A stretch of DNA of 64,000 bases from NCBI RefSeq assembly GCF_039691755.1, contig NZ_CP137552.1:2604001-2668000 (forward strand), given 5' to 3'. The DNA comes from Halomonas sp. Bachu 37. Its GTDB lineage: Bacteria > Pseudomonadota > Gammaproteobacteria > Pseudomonadales > Halomonadaceae. Positions 35,643-45,300 of the stretch are shown piece by piece. Under the pieces are notes generated by a model. That model ran no database searches and was not told the DNA's origin. It worked only from the letters and a program-made list of their open reading frames with translations. Each line of letters starts with the position of its first letter. Position 1 is the stretch's first letter. The position numbers were made by a program, and so were the translations under genes.

Positions 35643-36537
35643 AGGCATCGATACGGCTGGCTTTCAAGTCAGCCTGCCTGGCCTCCAGACCAGCAAAATC
35701 GAACAAGTCGCGATCCGCCAGCTGCGACGGCGCAACATTGGTCACCGCCTTGAACATGCTCTCAAGTCGACCCGGATATTTCCTGTCCCACTCCATCAGC
35801 ATCTCCTTGGCCAGTTGCCGTTGGAGATTGGGCTGGGAGCCGCACAGGTTGCAGGGGATGATGGGGAACTGCATGAGACGGGAAAATTCGGCAATATCGC
35901 TCTCCTTGCAGTAAGCCAGGGGGCGAATCAGGATATTGCGACCATCATCCGAGAGCAGCTTGGGTGGCATCGCCTTCAGGCTGCCGCCAAAGAAAAGATT
36001 CAGGAAAAGCGTCTCCAGGATATCTTCCCGATGATGACCCAGTGCAATCTTGGTCGCACCTATCTCCTCGGCGAAGCCGTAAAGCGAACCACGCCGCAAG
36101 CGCGAGCACAGGGCACAGGTGGTCTTGCCTTCCGGAGTTTTCTCCTTGACTACCGAATACGTATCCCGCTCGAGAATGTGATACTCCACCCCTAAGCCTT
36201 CCAGATAGGCAGGCAGCACATGCTCGGGGAACCCCGGCTGTTTCTGATCCAGGTTGACCGCCACCAGGGAGAAATCAACCGGCGCATTGCGCTGCAGGTT
36301 GCGCAGAATCTCAAGCAGGGTGTAGCTGTCCTTTCCGCCTGAAAGACACACCATCACCCTGTCGCCTTCCTGGATCATCGAATAATCGATGATGGCGTTG
36401 CCCGCTTGCCGGCGCAGACGCTTTTGCAACTTGTTGAATTCGCGCTTTTGTCGGGCCTTGGCTTCTTCCGGTATCGCCTTCGGTGATGGCGTGGAGAGAT
36501 GAGACGTCCGAGGATCAAACTGTTTAGCTTGGTGCAT
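35629..36537 (-). CDS. ttcA: tRNA 2-thiocytidine biosynthesis protein TtcA
   Basis: A 302-residue enzyme that thiolates cytidine 32 of certain tRNAs. A PP-loop SGGKDS (residues 66-71) and the two cysteine pairs CALC and CNLC, with [24 protein letters not shown], are diagnostic. It uses ATP and a 4Fe-4S cluster. It is convergent with anr and overlaps it by 14 bases. An adjacency of ttcA and anr is also seen in pseudomonads. Confidence 0.96.
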   Translation of the reverse strand: MHQAKQFDPRTSHLSTPSPKAIPEEAKARQKREFNKLQKRLRRQAGNAIIDYSMIQEGDRVMVCLSGGKDSYTLLEILRNLQRNAPVDFSLVAVNLDQKQPGFPEHVLPAYLEGLGVEYHILERDTYSVVKEKTPEGKTTCALCSRLRRGSLYGFAEEIGATKIALGHHREDILETLFLNLFFGGSLKAMPPKLLSDDGRNILIRPLAYCKESDIAEFSRLMQFPIIPCNLCGSQPNLQRQLAKEMLMEWDRKYPGRLESMFKAVTNVAPSQLADRDLFDFAGLEARQADLKASRIDAFNLG

Positions 36538-36644
36538 GGGGGCTGCCGGTCACTGGATTGTCGAAGGCGCATTCTAGCAACACTCCCCCCTTGGCTACCA
36601 ATATCATGCCAGCCTTTATCGGGCCCACCGCCTATCGTCTCGGT

Positions 36645-37262
36645 TCACCCGCTCGCGGTGAGAGCTCGCTGCTGACGCATGTAGATCAAGGCTGTCGTGG
36701 TGGCGTCCGCCAATGCTTCCGGAGAAGCCAACCGGGGAATATTCCACTGCCGAGCCACTTGGGACAAACGTGGCAGGAGCTCGACTTGCGGGTGCAACCG
36801 GCGTAGCTGACGCATGTGCAACTGGGCAACATCGATCTGAGCATTGGGCAATTCAAACCCCAGCTGCCGCTCCAGATATTGATTCAATACCGCCAGGCCG
36901 CTTTCCAGACGCCACCCGACCAAGGGGCGTGTGCCGATAAAAGCAAGCAGCTTTTCCAATGCCTCATCGCAAGGCAGCATCGCATCGAAATCCACTCCCT
37001 CCAGTTGAAGGTGGAAGACAGTCTTGCGACTCAACGCCTGCCGAGGGAGGATATGCAATATCTGGGCGCCGCTGGTCAGGACACGATCTTGACGAACCTT
37101 GACCATGGCGATGGTAAATAGCTCCCCCGCCCCCCCTGCGTCACGTGTGGTCCGACAGTCGATGGCCACCAGCTCATCGCCGGTATAAGGCTGGAAAAGC
37201 CAGGCATAAGGCGACTTGGCGTAACGTCGGCGATTACTCTCGCGACGCAGTGCTTTCAACAT
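36645..37262 (-). CDS. DnaQ-like exonuclease-fold protein with degraded active site
   Basis: A 205-residue protein that aligns by pattern with DEDDh exonucleases (DNA polymerase III epsilon family). Motif I reads AIDCRTT, so D35 is kept but the Glu is R37. Motif II, usually VGHxxxFD, is VGWRLES, with Trp117 and Ser121 in place of His and Asp. In motif III D186 is kept, but the usual His is Pro181. Catalysis is therefore doubtful. It lies 46 bases after the DUF294 gene on the same strand, a pairing also known in pseudomonads, so it may serve a regulatory role. Confidence 0.8.
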   Translation of the reverse strand: MLKALRRESNRRRYAKSPYAWLFQPYTGDELVAIDCRTTRDAGGAGELFTIAMVKVRQDRVLTSGAQILHILPRQALSRKTVFHLQLEGVDFDAMLPCDEALEKLLAFIGTRPLVGWRLESGLAVLNQYLERQLGFELPNAQIDVAQLHMRQLRRLHPQVELLPRLSQVARQWNIPRLASPEALADATTTALIYMRQQRALTASG

Positions 37263-37308
37263 GTTCGGACTCCCTGTAAGTGTGGCTCCGCCCTGTCCCA
37301 GGCACGGC

Positions 37309-39129
37309 TCATGAGTATTCTAGGTGGTACCGGTGGGATAGCCGTTGCTTGAAATCCTTGACGATATGTAGTGCTTCACGCAGCAGGTCCCGCTCCAGCG
37401 ACGACAGTTCCTGCACCACGACGCGCTCGGACCGGCTTTCGTCACCGTCGCCTTCCAACTGGGCCAATTGCTGCTTTAGACGCAGCTCGGTAAAAAGTGC
37501 CAGGGCTTCACCCAAATCCTCGGCAAAACGCTTTTCCAGCCGTCCATCGATCACCAGCGCCTCCAGACGCTCCAGTGTGGAAGTCGCCGTGATGCGTCGC
37601 TCCAGAGCCATGGTGCGCACCCCGTGGACGATGGGAAAGATCCCGCCTTTCTTGATATCGATACCGTGTTGCGGCTTTTTCAAAGAACCGAACAGAGTCA
37701 GCGGTGTGGAGAAGCGCAGCGCGGTACGGGCGAAGTAGGAAAGCAGAATTTCATCCCGCGAACAGCGCTCGAACAACTCCTCCCGCACTCGCTCGAGCAA
37801 CTTGGGATTACCTGCAACGGCATGGGAATCCAGCATGATTGCTAGTTTCATCAGACTATCGCCATCGCGGGCACTGGCCCAGCGGGCAATGTTGCCCTTC
37901 CATTGGCTTTCCGTGGCTACCCACTCGGGATTGGAAACCATGATGTTGCCGGGACATGGTGGGTATCCCAGTGCCACCAGTGTACGGGTCACTTCTTCCA
38001 TGGCGGGGGCCATATCCGGCCACTCCAGGCTGTCGGGGAGGATCAAGCCATTATCCTGATCGGTTTTGAGTATCTGCTCGCCCCGCCCTTCACTACCCAT
38101 CACCATGAGACAGCTTTCACTGCGGTAGGGTGCCTCGACCACGAATTCCCACGCCTTGTTGATGATTCGCCCATTGAGCGCGGCCAGCAGGTCCATGGCA
38201 AAGCGTAGCTTGACTCCTTGGGCCATCAGCGCCTTGACCAGTTCCGGTGTGCGCCGACTTGCCGCCGCCAGCTCTTCGAGAGTCGCGGCTTGTTCAACCT
38301 GCAGGCTGACCACATAACTGCGGCTGGAGAAAAAGCTCAGCACGTCGGTAAGCTCCACCACACCGGCGGCTTCGTCGCCCTCCATCACCACGACACGCGA
38401 TACCTTGTGCCGCGTCATGGCCACCAGTGCCTCGAACAGGTATTGATCGGCCGAGGAGGTAATCAAGGTGAAATGGGCGATCCGTTCGATCGGGTCTTGC
38501 TGGGCCATACCCTTGATCACCAGGGCATTGAGCAAGTCCGTCTTGGTGACCATGCCGACCCCTTGGTCACTTTTCACCAGTAGACTGTCGGCATGCCCTT
38601 CATTGAGCCTGGGAACCGCGTCGGCAATGGAGAGCGAGGCGTCCACCATCAACGGAGCACGCATGCATTCACTGACGGTTGCCAGCATGAAGCCGGCCAT
38701 TGTCACGCCGCCTTCAGCGCGCTTGTGAGTCAGCAAGCGGGCTTTATGCGCCAAGGTCTGGCGGAAGAAATCATTGAATTCAGGATATTTGCGGCAGAGC
38801 TGTTGAAATAGTGCCTTGGGCAGCAGATAGCACAGGCACTCCTGTTCCGCCTGGAATCGATAGCGACTGGTGCCGTTGATGATGCTGATGGCGCCGAACA
38901 GATCGCCGGCTGTGTAATGACCTATGCGCGAGTTGGCGGTGGGTAGCGTGGGGTCGAGTTCGGCGACCTCTCCCTTGTGAATCAGAAATACGAACTCGCC
39001 GGGCTGGCCTGTTTCGAGAATGATCTCGTCGCGGTCGAAATAAGCCAGGTCGATACCGCTGCGTATCCTTTCCCGTCCTTCATCGTCGAGCAATGTGAAG
39101 GGAGGATGAGAGAGATCGATATCCACCAT
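37309..39129 (-). CDS. cNMP-binding, CBS and DUF294 nucleotidyltransferase-like protein
   Basis: A 606-residue cytosolic protein: a cyclic-nucleotide-binding domain (about residues 10-120; YFDRDEIILETGQPGEFVFLIHKGEV), a pair of CBS domains (about 150-275), and a DUF294 nucleotidyltransferase-like domain with MGSEGRGEQILKTDQDNGL, then a DUF294 C-terminal helical part. ATG 39129 has CAGGAG before it and is preferred over 39195. The architecture suggests a signalling protein that senses nucleotides. It is divergent from the DUF4212/symporter operon. Confidence 0.9.
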   Translation of the reverse strand: MVDIDLSHPPFTLLDDEGRERIRSGIDLAYFDRDEIILETGQPGEFVFLIHKGEVAELDPTLPTANSRIGHYTAGDLFGAISIINGTSRYRFQAEQECLCYLLPKALFQQLCRKYPEFNDFFRQTLAHKARLLTHKRAEGGVTMAGFMLATVSECMRAPLMVDASLSIADAVPRLNEGHADSLLVKSDQGVGMVTKTDLLNALVIKGMAQQDPIERIAHFTLITSSADQYLFEALVAMTRHKVSRVVVMEGDEAAGVVELTDVLSFFSSRSYVVSLQVEQAATLEELAAASRRTPELVKALMAQGVKLRFAMDLLAALNGRIINKAWEFVVEAPYRSESCLMVMGSEGRGEQILKTDQDNGLILPDSLEWPDMAPAMEEVTRTLVALGYPPCPGNIMVSNPEWVATESQWKGNIARWASARDGDSLMKLAIMLDSHAVAGNPKLLERVREELFERCSRDEILLSYFARTALRFSTPLTLFGSLKKPQHGIDIKKGGIFPIVHGVRTMALERRITATSTLERLEALVIDGRLEKRFAEDLGEALALFTELRLKQQLAQLEGDGDESRSERVVVQELSSLERDLLREALHIVKDFKQRLSHRYHLEYS

Positions 39130-39606
39130 GGCCGTTGCTCCTGGGTCACACTGGTTGAGCCAAGCCACGACGGCCGATAACCGCGAGGGTGGCATTAAGC
39201 ACTACTGCAACTTTTAGCGAAAAAGAAACGCAATGCATCGTTCAGGCATGCCCAGGCTAAAGCCGGGAGCATGTGACTAAAGGATTAAGACCTTAGTAAC
39301 GCCCACTAACATTCCGTCTTTACTTACTGCGAAACGATACAGAGCACATCTTGGCAGGATAGCAAAGTCCCGTTTTCTTAAAATACCTAGACTATCGTCT
39401 GTATCGCGGAAAAGCCCGGCATCAAGACCAAAAGAGCATACCAACAAGCTGATTTCATGGTATTTTTAAAAAACATTCCGTTGGAATCGTAACCATGATA
39501 CCAAAGTCTGGGATTTAATTTTGGCGTTTATTGCCCAGTATTATTTGGGGTCATGATAATTCTCAGTGCAATTTCCAAACTTAAATAACAAGTGGAGAGC
39601 GACACT
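39130..39606. promoter_or_regulatory. divergent promoter region, DUF294 gene / DUF4212-symporter operon
   Basis: A 477-base AT-rich gap with no credible gene. It holds a segment CTTTTAGCGAAAAAGAAACG (39211-39230) that resembles the TAXI-operon promoter near 3094-3110, and AATAACAA (39584-39591) just before the GGAGAG site of the DUF4212 gene, the same A-rich element as in the lctP leader. No sigma-54 site with the right spacing was found. Confidence 0.45.
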
Positions 39607-39867
39607 ATGGCAGATGATAAATCAAATGCTGCTGCTTACTGGTCGGCAAACGTTAAAACAATTGCGGGTTGCCTAGTTGTCTGGGCATTCGTCTCTTATG
39701 GCTGTGCCATCCTGTTTCGCCCGTTGCTTGCCGGCATACCCGTCGGCGGTACGGACCTTGGCTTCTGGTTTGCTCAACAGGGCTCAATCTTGACGTTTAT
39801 CGGCATCATTTTCTTCTACGCCTGGAAAATGAATCAGCTGGATAAAAAGTTCGGCCTCGAGGAGTAA
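39607..39867 (+). CDS. DUF4212 domain small subunit of a sodium:solute symporter
   Basis: An 86-residue protein with two membrane helices (IAGCLVVWAFVSYGCAILF and LTFIGIIFFYAWKMNQLDKKFG). DUF4212 proteins are almost always encoded just before an acetate-type symporter and are thought to be its small partner. The ATG at 39607 follows GGAGAG and is preferred over one five codons upstream. It is 6 bases from the symporter gene. Confidence 0.92.
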   Translation: MADDKSNAAAYWSANVKTIAGCLVVWAFVSYGCAILFRPLLAGIPVGGTDLGFWFAQQGSILTFIGIIFFYAWKMNQLDKKFGLEE

Positions 39868-39873
39868 GTCAGC

Positions 39874-41670
39874 ATGAGCCAATTTGCAATCAACATTCTT
39901 TTCGTCGGGGCATCCTTTGCCTTGTACATAGGTATCGCGATCTGGGCCCGTGCCGGGTCGACGAAGGACTTCTATGTCGCCGGTGGCGGCGTTCACCCAA
40001 TCACCAACGGCATGGCGACCGCCGCCGACTGGATGTCAGCCGCTTCCTTCATATCCATGGCGGGCCTGCTGGCTTCCGGCGGTTATGCCAACTCGACATT
40101 CCTCATGGGTTGGACGGGCGGCTACGTCATCCTCGCCATGTTGCTGGCCCCCTACCTGCGCAAGTTCGGCAAGTTCACGGTGCCCGACTTCATCGGTGAC
40201 CGCTTCTACAGCAATACCGCTCGCCTTGTAGCCATCATCTGCTTGATCGTGGCCTCGGTGACTTACGTCATCGGCCAGATGACCGGTGCCGGCGTTGCCT
40301 TCTCGCGCTTTCTGGAAGTCAGCAATACCTGGGGTATCTGGCTCGCGGCGTTGATCGTCTTCCTCTACGCCGTATTCGGTGGCATGAAAGGCATTACCTA
40401 CACCCAGGTGGCCCAGTACGTCGTGCTGATCATCGCCTACACCATCCCGGCCATCTTCATCGCCATGCAGCTGACCGGCAACCCGATCCCCATGTTCGGC
40501 ATGTTCAGCACTCACACCGAGTCCGGCGTACCGCTGCTGGAGAAACTGGATTCCGTGGTCAATGCCCTGGGCTTCCGGGATTACACCGCCGATGTCGACA
40601 ACAAGCTCAACATGGTGCTGTTCACCCTGTCCTTGATGGTCGGTACCGCCGGCCTGCCTCACGTCATCATCCGTTTCTTCACCGTTCCCAAGGTTGCTGA
40701 CGCGCGCTGGTCGGCAGGTTGGGCATTGGTGTTCATCGCCCTGCTCTACCTCACCGCACCGGCGGTCGGCTCCATGGCACGTCTGAACCTGATGACCACC
40801 ATCTACCCGGAAATGGCTGGAGACGTAGAGGATTACTCAGAAGCGGCACAAGAGCCAATTCTTTACGCAGACCGTCCGGACTGGATCAGAACCTGGGAAG
40901 AGACCGGCCTGATCACCTTCAACGACCTGAACGACGATGGCCGCATCCAGTTGTACAACGCCGGTAGCGAAGACTTCGCCCCCATCGCCGCGGAGAATGG
41001 CTGGGAAGGTAACGAACTGGACGTCAACAATGACATCCTGGTACTCGCCAACCCCGAGATTGCCAACCTGCCGGGCTGGGTCATCGGCTTGATCGCCGCC
41101 GGGGGTATCGCCGCGGCACTGTCTACCGCCGCCGGGCTGTTGCTGGCCATTTCCTCGGCCATCAGTCACGACTTGATCAAGACCATGATCAATCCGAAGA
41201 TCTCGGAAAAAGGCGAAATGCTGGCAGCCAGGATCTCCATGGCGGGCGCGATTCTGCTGGCAACCTACCTGGGCTTGAACCCACCAGGGTTTGCCGCACA
41301 GACGGTAGCCCTTGCCTTCGGTATCGCCGGTGCCTCGCTGTTCCCGGCCTTGATGATGGGTATCTTCTCCAAGCGGATGAACAATGTCGGCGCGGTGGCC
41401 GGTATGCTGTCCGGTCTCATCGCCACCTTGTTGTACATCTTCACCTACCTGGGCTGGTTCTTCATCCCCGAAACCAACATGCTGGCCAACACGCCGGATA
41501 ACTGGATCTTCGGAATTTCGCCGCTGTCCTTCGGTGCGGTGGGTGCGATCATCAACTTCGCGGTTGCCTTCACGGTCTCCAGCGTCACCCAGGCACCGCC
41601 GCAGGAAATCCAGGACCTGGTGGAAAGCGTTCGCTATCCAAAAGGTGCTGGTGGTGCGGTTGCCCACTAA
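39874..41670 (+). CDS. sodium:solute symporter family protein (ActP-like, acetate uptake)
   Basis: A 598-residue symporter of the SSS family with about 13 to 14 helices. It contains FYVAGGGVHPITNGMATAADWMSAASFISM and GIAAALSTAAGLLLAISSAISHDL, both typical of the ActP-like, VC_2705-type subfamily. A hydrophilic insert (about residues 310-395, with a DLNDDGRIQLYN stretch) is larger than in E. coli ActP. The setting next to DUF4212, crbS and acs points to acetate or a similar short acid. Confidence 0.92.
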   Translation: MSQFAINILFVGASFALYIGIAIWARAGSTKDFYVAGGGVHPITNGMATAADWMSAASFISMAGLLASGGYANSTFLMGWTGGYVILAMLLAPYLRKFGKFTVPDFIGDRFYSNTARLVAIICLIVASVTYVIGQMTGAGVAFSRFLEVSNTWGIWLAALIVFLYAVFGGMKGITYTQVAQYVVLIIAYTIPAIFIAMQLTGNPIPMFGMFSTHTESGVPLLEKLDSVVNALGFRDYTADVDNKLNMVLFTLSLMVGTAGLPHVIIRFFTVPKVADARWSAGWALVFIALLYLTAPAVGSMARLNLMTTIYPEMAGDVEDYSEAAQEPILYADRPDWIRTWEETGLITFNDLNDDGRIQLYNAGSEDFAPIAAENGWEGNELDVNNDILVLANPEIANLPGWVIGLIAAGGIAAALSTAAGLLLAISSAISHDLIKTMINPKISEKGEMLAARISMAGAILLATYLGLNPPGFAAQTVALAFGIAGASLFPALMMGIFSKRMNNVGAVAGMLSGLIATLLYIFTYLGWFFIPETNMLANTPDNWIFGISPLSFGAVGAIINFAVAFTVSSVTQAPPQEIQDLVESVRYPKGAGGAVAH

Positions 41671-41719
41671 GCGATAATGGTTTCCTGACGCGGCAGTGCT
41701 GCGTGATGAATCCCAACGA

Positions 41720-41747
41720 AATCGGGCTTCCCCAGGGAAGCCCGATT
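41720..41747 (+). terminator. terminator after the symporter gene
   Basis: AATCGGGCTTCC pairs with GGAAGCCCGATT around a short CCAG loop, then GCTTTAAC follows. It lies 50 bases after the symporter stop and just before the next gene. Confidence 0.75.
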
Positions 41748-41767
41748 GCTTTAACAAAGGTTGAACT

Positions 41768-42280
41768 ATGATCTGGCACCTGATTGCAGCCATATTCTCG
41801 GGCCTGGCGGCCGCCGGTATCGCGCTACTACTGCGAACCCTAAGCGGCAAGCGCCTGCCTCGCTGGGTAATTCCCGTTTTTGCCGCACTCGGCATGCTGG
41901 GTTACCAGATTCACTTCGAGTACTCCTGGTTCACCTACAAGCAGCAGCAACTTCCCGAAACCACCGAAATCGTTTCCACTGAACAAGGCAGTGCCCTGTG
42001 GCGCCCCTGGACCTATGCCTTCCCCATGACCATCGCCTTTGAAGTGGTCGACCAGGAAAACATGAAGGTCACCCGTTCGGATAGCGAAGAGGTGATCGAG
42101 TTCATTCTCTACCATTTCGAGAAACAGTACATGGACCGAGTGACGCACCAGACCTACCTCATGAACTGCCAGACTCAGGAGATGATTCCCCTGGACGAGG
42201 AATCTCGCCAGCCACGCATGTCACGCCTGCGTCAGCTCGACACGAATTCCCCCCTCTACCAGGCAGTCTGCGCCGCCTGA
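41768..42280 (+). CDS. uncharacterised membrane-anchored protein between symporter and crbS
   Basis: A 170-residue protein that I do not recognise. Two hydrophobic stretches lie near the N-terminus (about residues 1-22 and 33-50), followed by a mostly hydrophilic domain: YEIHFEYSWFTYKQQQ-like GYQIHFEYSWFTYKQ, WRPWTYAFPMTIAFEVVD, and a late MNCQTQEMIPLD. An AAAGG site precedes ATG 41768. It sits alone between the symporter terminator and crbS, both on the same strand, so a link to acetate sensing or uptake is possible but unproven. Confidence 0.7.
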   Translation: MIWHLIAAIFSGLAAAGIALLLRTLSGKRLPRWVIPVFAALGMLGYQIHFEYSWFTYKQQQLPETTEIVSTEQGSALWRPWTYAFPMTIAFEVVDQENMKVTRSDSEEVIEFILYHFEKQYMDRVTHQTYLMNCQTQEMIPLDEESRQPRMSRLRQLDTNSPLYQAVCAA

Positions 42281-42382
42281 CGAATCAACAAGCGGCCGGC
42301 AACCTGGCGCCGATGCTCAAGGCTGCCCTGGCGATACGATTGCCGTAGAATCGTGGCTTTCCCACTGTGACAGGAGAGAGGC

Positions 42383-45300
42383 ATGTTCCACGGCTGGTTG
42401 CTGGTGGCCATTTCGCTGCTCTACATTGCCGTGCTGTTCACCATTGCCTGGCATGGTGATCGCCGCGCTCGCATGCAAGGGGCCAGTCGGCGACGGCCGC
42501 TCATCTACAGCCTGGCACTCGCCATCTACTGCACGTCATGGACATTCTATGGTGCCGTGGGGCAGGCAGCGACGGCGGGCTGGTCGTTTGCCAGTATCTT
42601 CGTCGGACCTATTCTGACGTTCCTGCTATTCTGGCCGGTACTGGCCAAGATGATCCGCGTGGCCAAGCATCAGAACGTCACTTCGATCGCCGATTTCATT
42701 GCTTCGCGCTATGGCAAGACGCAATCATTGGCCGCCTTTGCCAGTATGGTCGCCCTGATCGGCACCCTGCCCTATATCGCCCTGCAGCTGAAAGCGGTTT
42801 CTACCTCCTTCAGCGTGCTGACCGATGCGAGAGACATCACCCACACGCCCCTGTTCGGCGATACCGCCTTCTATGTCGCTATCGTCATGGCCGCGTTCGC
42901 TATTCTGTTCGGCACCCGCCATACCGACGCCACCGAACATCACGAAGGGTTGATTCACGCCGTGGCGTTCGAGTCGCTGGTCAAGCTACTCGCCTTTCTG
43001 CTCCTGGGCGCCTATGTCACCTGGGGCATGTTCGACGGCCTCGGCGAGCTGATGGGCCATGCCGAACAGCAGCTGGAGCTGCAACGTCAGCTCGCTACCC
43101 AGGATTTCGGCCAGAGCTTCTGGGCCCAGACACTACTCGCCATGCTGGCGATTCTGTGCCTGCCGCGACAGTTCCATGTCGCGGTCGTGGAGAACACTCA
43201 TCAGGATGACGCTTCGAAAGCGCGCTGGCTGTTTCCGCTGTATCTCATCGCCGTGGCTTTTTTCGTCGTTCCGCTGGCCGCCGCCGGGCTGATCCTGTTC
43301 TCCGAAAGCGGGGTCGAGGCGGACACCTATGTCCTGGCCCTGTCGATGGCATCCGGACATGAGTGGCTGACGCTGCTGACCTTCATCGGCGGCTTTTCCG
43401 CCGCTACCGGCATGGTCATCGTGGCGGCGGTCGCGGTATCGATCATGATCTCCAATGAAATCGTCATCCCCGCCCTGTTTCGCTTGCGCTGGTTCGACAC
43501 CAAGGCGCGCGACTACGGGCGCATGGTATTGCGTGCCCGTCGGCTTACTATCATTGCCGTACTCGCCATGGCGTACGGCTTCTATCACCTGATTGGCGAA
43601 TTTACCTCCCTGGCCTCGATCGGCATGTTGTCGTTCGCTGCAGCGGCCCAGTTCGCGCCGGCCCTGATCGGCGGCCTCTACTGGAAACGTGGCAACCGGC
43701 TGGGGGTCATCGTGGGCATGAACGCAGGCTTTGCCATCTGGGCCTATAGCCTGCTGCTGCCCGCCATGATCGGCGCCGGTGTATTGCCCGTCGCCTGGCT
43801 GGATGGAGGACCGCTAGGGGTCACATGGCTATCGCCCACCGCCCTGTTCGGCCTCAATCTGGGCGACAGTTTTACTCACGGCGTGATGCTGTCGCTCGGG
43901 GTCAATCTGTTCTGTTACATCTTCGTATCGCAGGTGACGTCTCAGCGGGTGGTGGAGCGCATCCAGGCCTCGCTGTTCGTCGATAGTGTCGAAACGCGCC
44001 AGACCTCGGTCAACCGGCCCTGGACTGGCGCCACCACCGTGGGAGACCTGAAAGTCCTTTGCGAACGCTTTCTGGGAGCCGACCAGGTCGAGCGCGCCTT
44101 CGCCGACTACGCCAGGCGCAGCGCCAAGACCCTGGAAAACAGCACTCGAGCCTCGATCGACATCATCCAGTTCACCGAACGCTTTCTGGCGTCGGTACTC
44201 GGCGCATCGTCGGCGCGGATCGTGGTCAACTCGGCCCTGCAGGGTCGCGGTATCGGCATTTCGGATGTGATCTCGATCGTCGACGAAGCCTCCCAAGTTC
44301 TCGAGTTCAACCGTGCTCTACTCCAGGCCACCATCGAGAACATCAACCAGGGCATCAGCGTGGTCGATCAGAACCTGCGCCTGGTGGTCTGGAATCAGCG
44401 CTATCTGGAACTGTTCCGCTTTCCCGATCACCTGATCCGGGTCGGCGCCCCCATCGACCGCATCTTCCGCTATAACGCCCACAACGGCGAATACGGCCCC
44501 GGCGACCCCGAAGAGCACGTGCAGTTGCTGCTGGACAACATTCGCGACGGCCAACCCCACCGTTATGTGCGTTACCGCCAGGATGGCAGCGTGCTCGAGG
44601 TACAGGGAAACCCCATGCCCGGCGGCGGGTTTGTCTATACCTATCAGGACATCACCCAGCAGAAGCGCATCGAGGAAGCCTTGATCCGCTCGGAAAACAA
44701 CATCCGCATCTATACCGACAATGTGCCGGCGCTGATCGCCTACTTCGACAAGGAGTGTCGCTACCTGTTTACCAACCGGGCCTATGAGCAGGCATTCGGC
44801 ATCGACCGCAACGCCGTGATCGGCAAGCGCTTCGAGCAAGTGCTTCCCGCCCATAGAGCACAGGAGCGTGCGCCCTGGGTAGCGCGCGCCTTGAGAGGCG
44901 AACGCGTCAGCTTTGAAGTCTCGCTCCAGCTCGATGACGTGATGCGCTACATGCTGGTGACCTATACGCCCCATTTCGGCGATAGCGAGGCCATTCTCGG
45001 CTTTTTCGCCCTGTATCAGGACATTACCGAGCGACGCCAGGCAGAGATCGCCCTCAAGGAAACTAACGAGACCCTGGAGGAACGGGTTCGCGAGCGAACC
45101 CAGGCGCTTTCCGAAGCCAATGCCGCCCTGCGCCAGGAAAATCGGGTGCGCGCCGAAGCCGAACAAGCCCTGCGTCAGGCCAAGCAACTGGCCGAAGATG
45201 CCAACGCCTCCAAGACCCGCTTCCTGGCGGCGGCGAGCCACGACCTGCTGCAGCCGTTGAATGCCGCCCGACTTTTCACTTCAGCCCTGCTGCAGAACGA

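Noticed and set aside
39355..39535. Possible sigma-54 promoters (GG...GC pairs) upstream of the DUF4212 gene
   Set aside because: The GG to GC spacing is 7 or 8 bases instead of 10.
40837..41895. 352-codon minus-strand open frame opposite the symporter
   Set aside because: It reads as a shadow of a membrane protein gene (His, Gln, Gly and Asp rich) with no motif.
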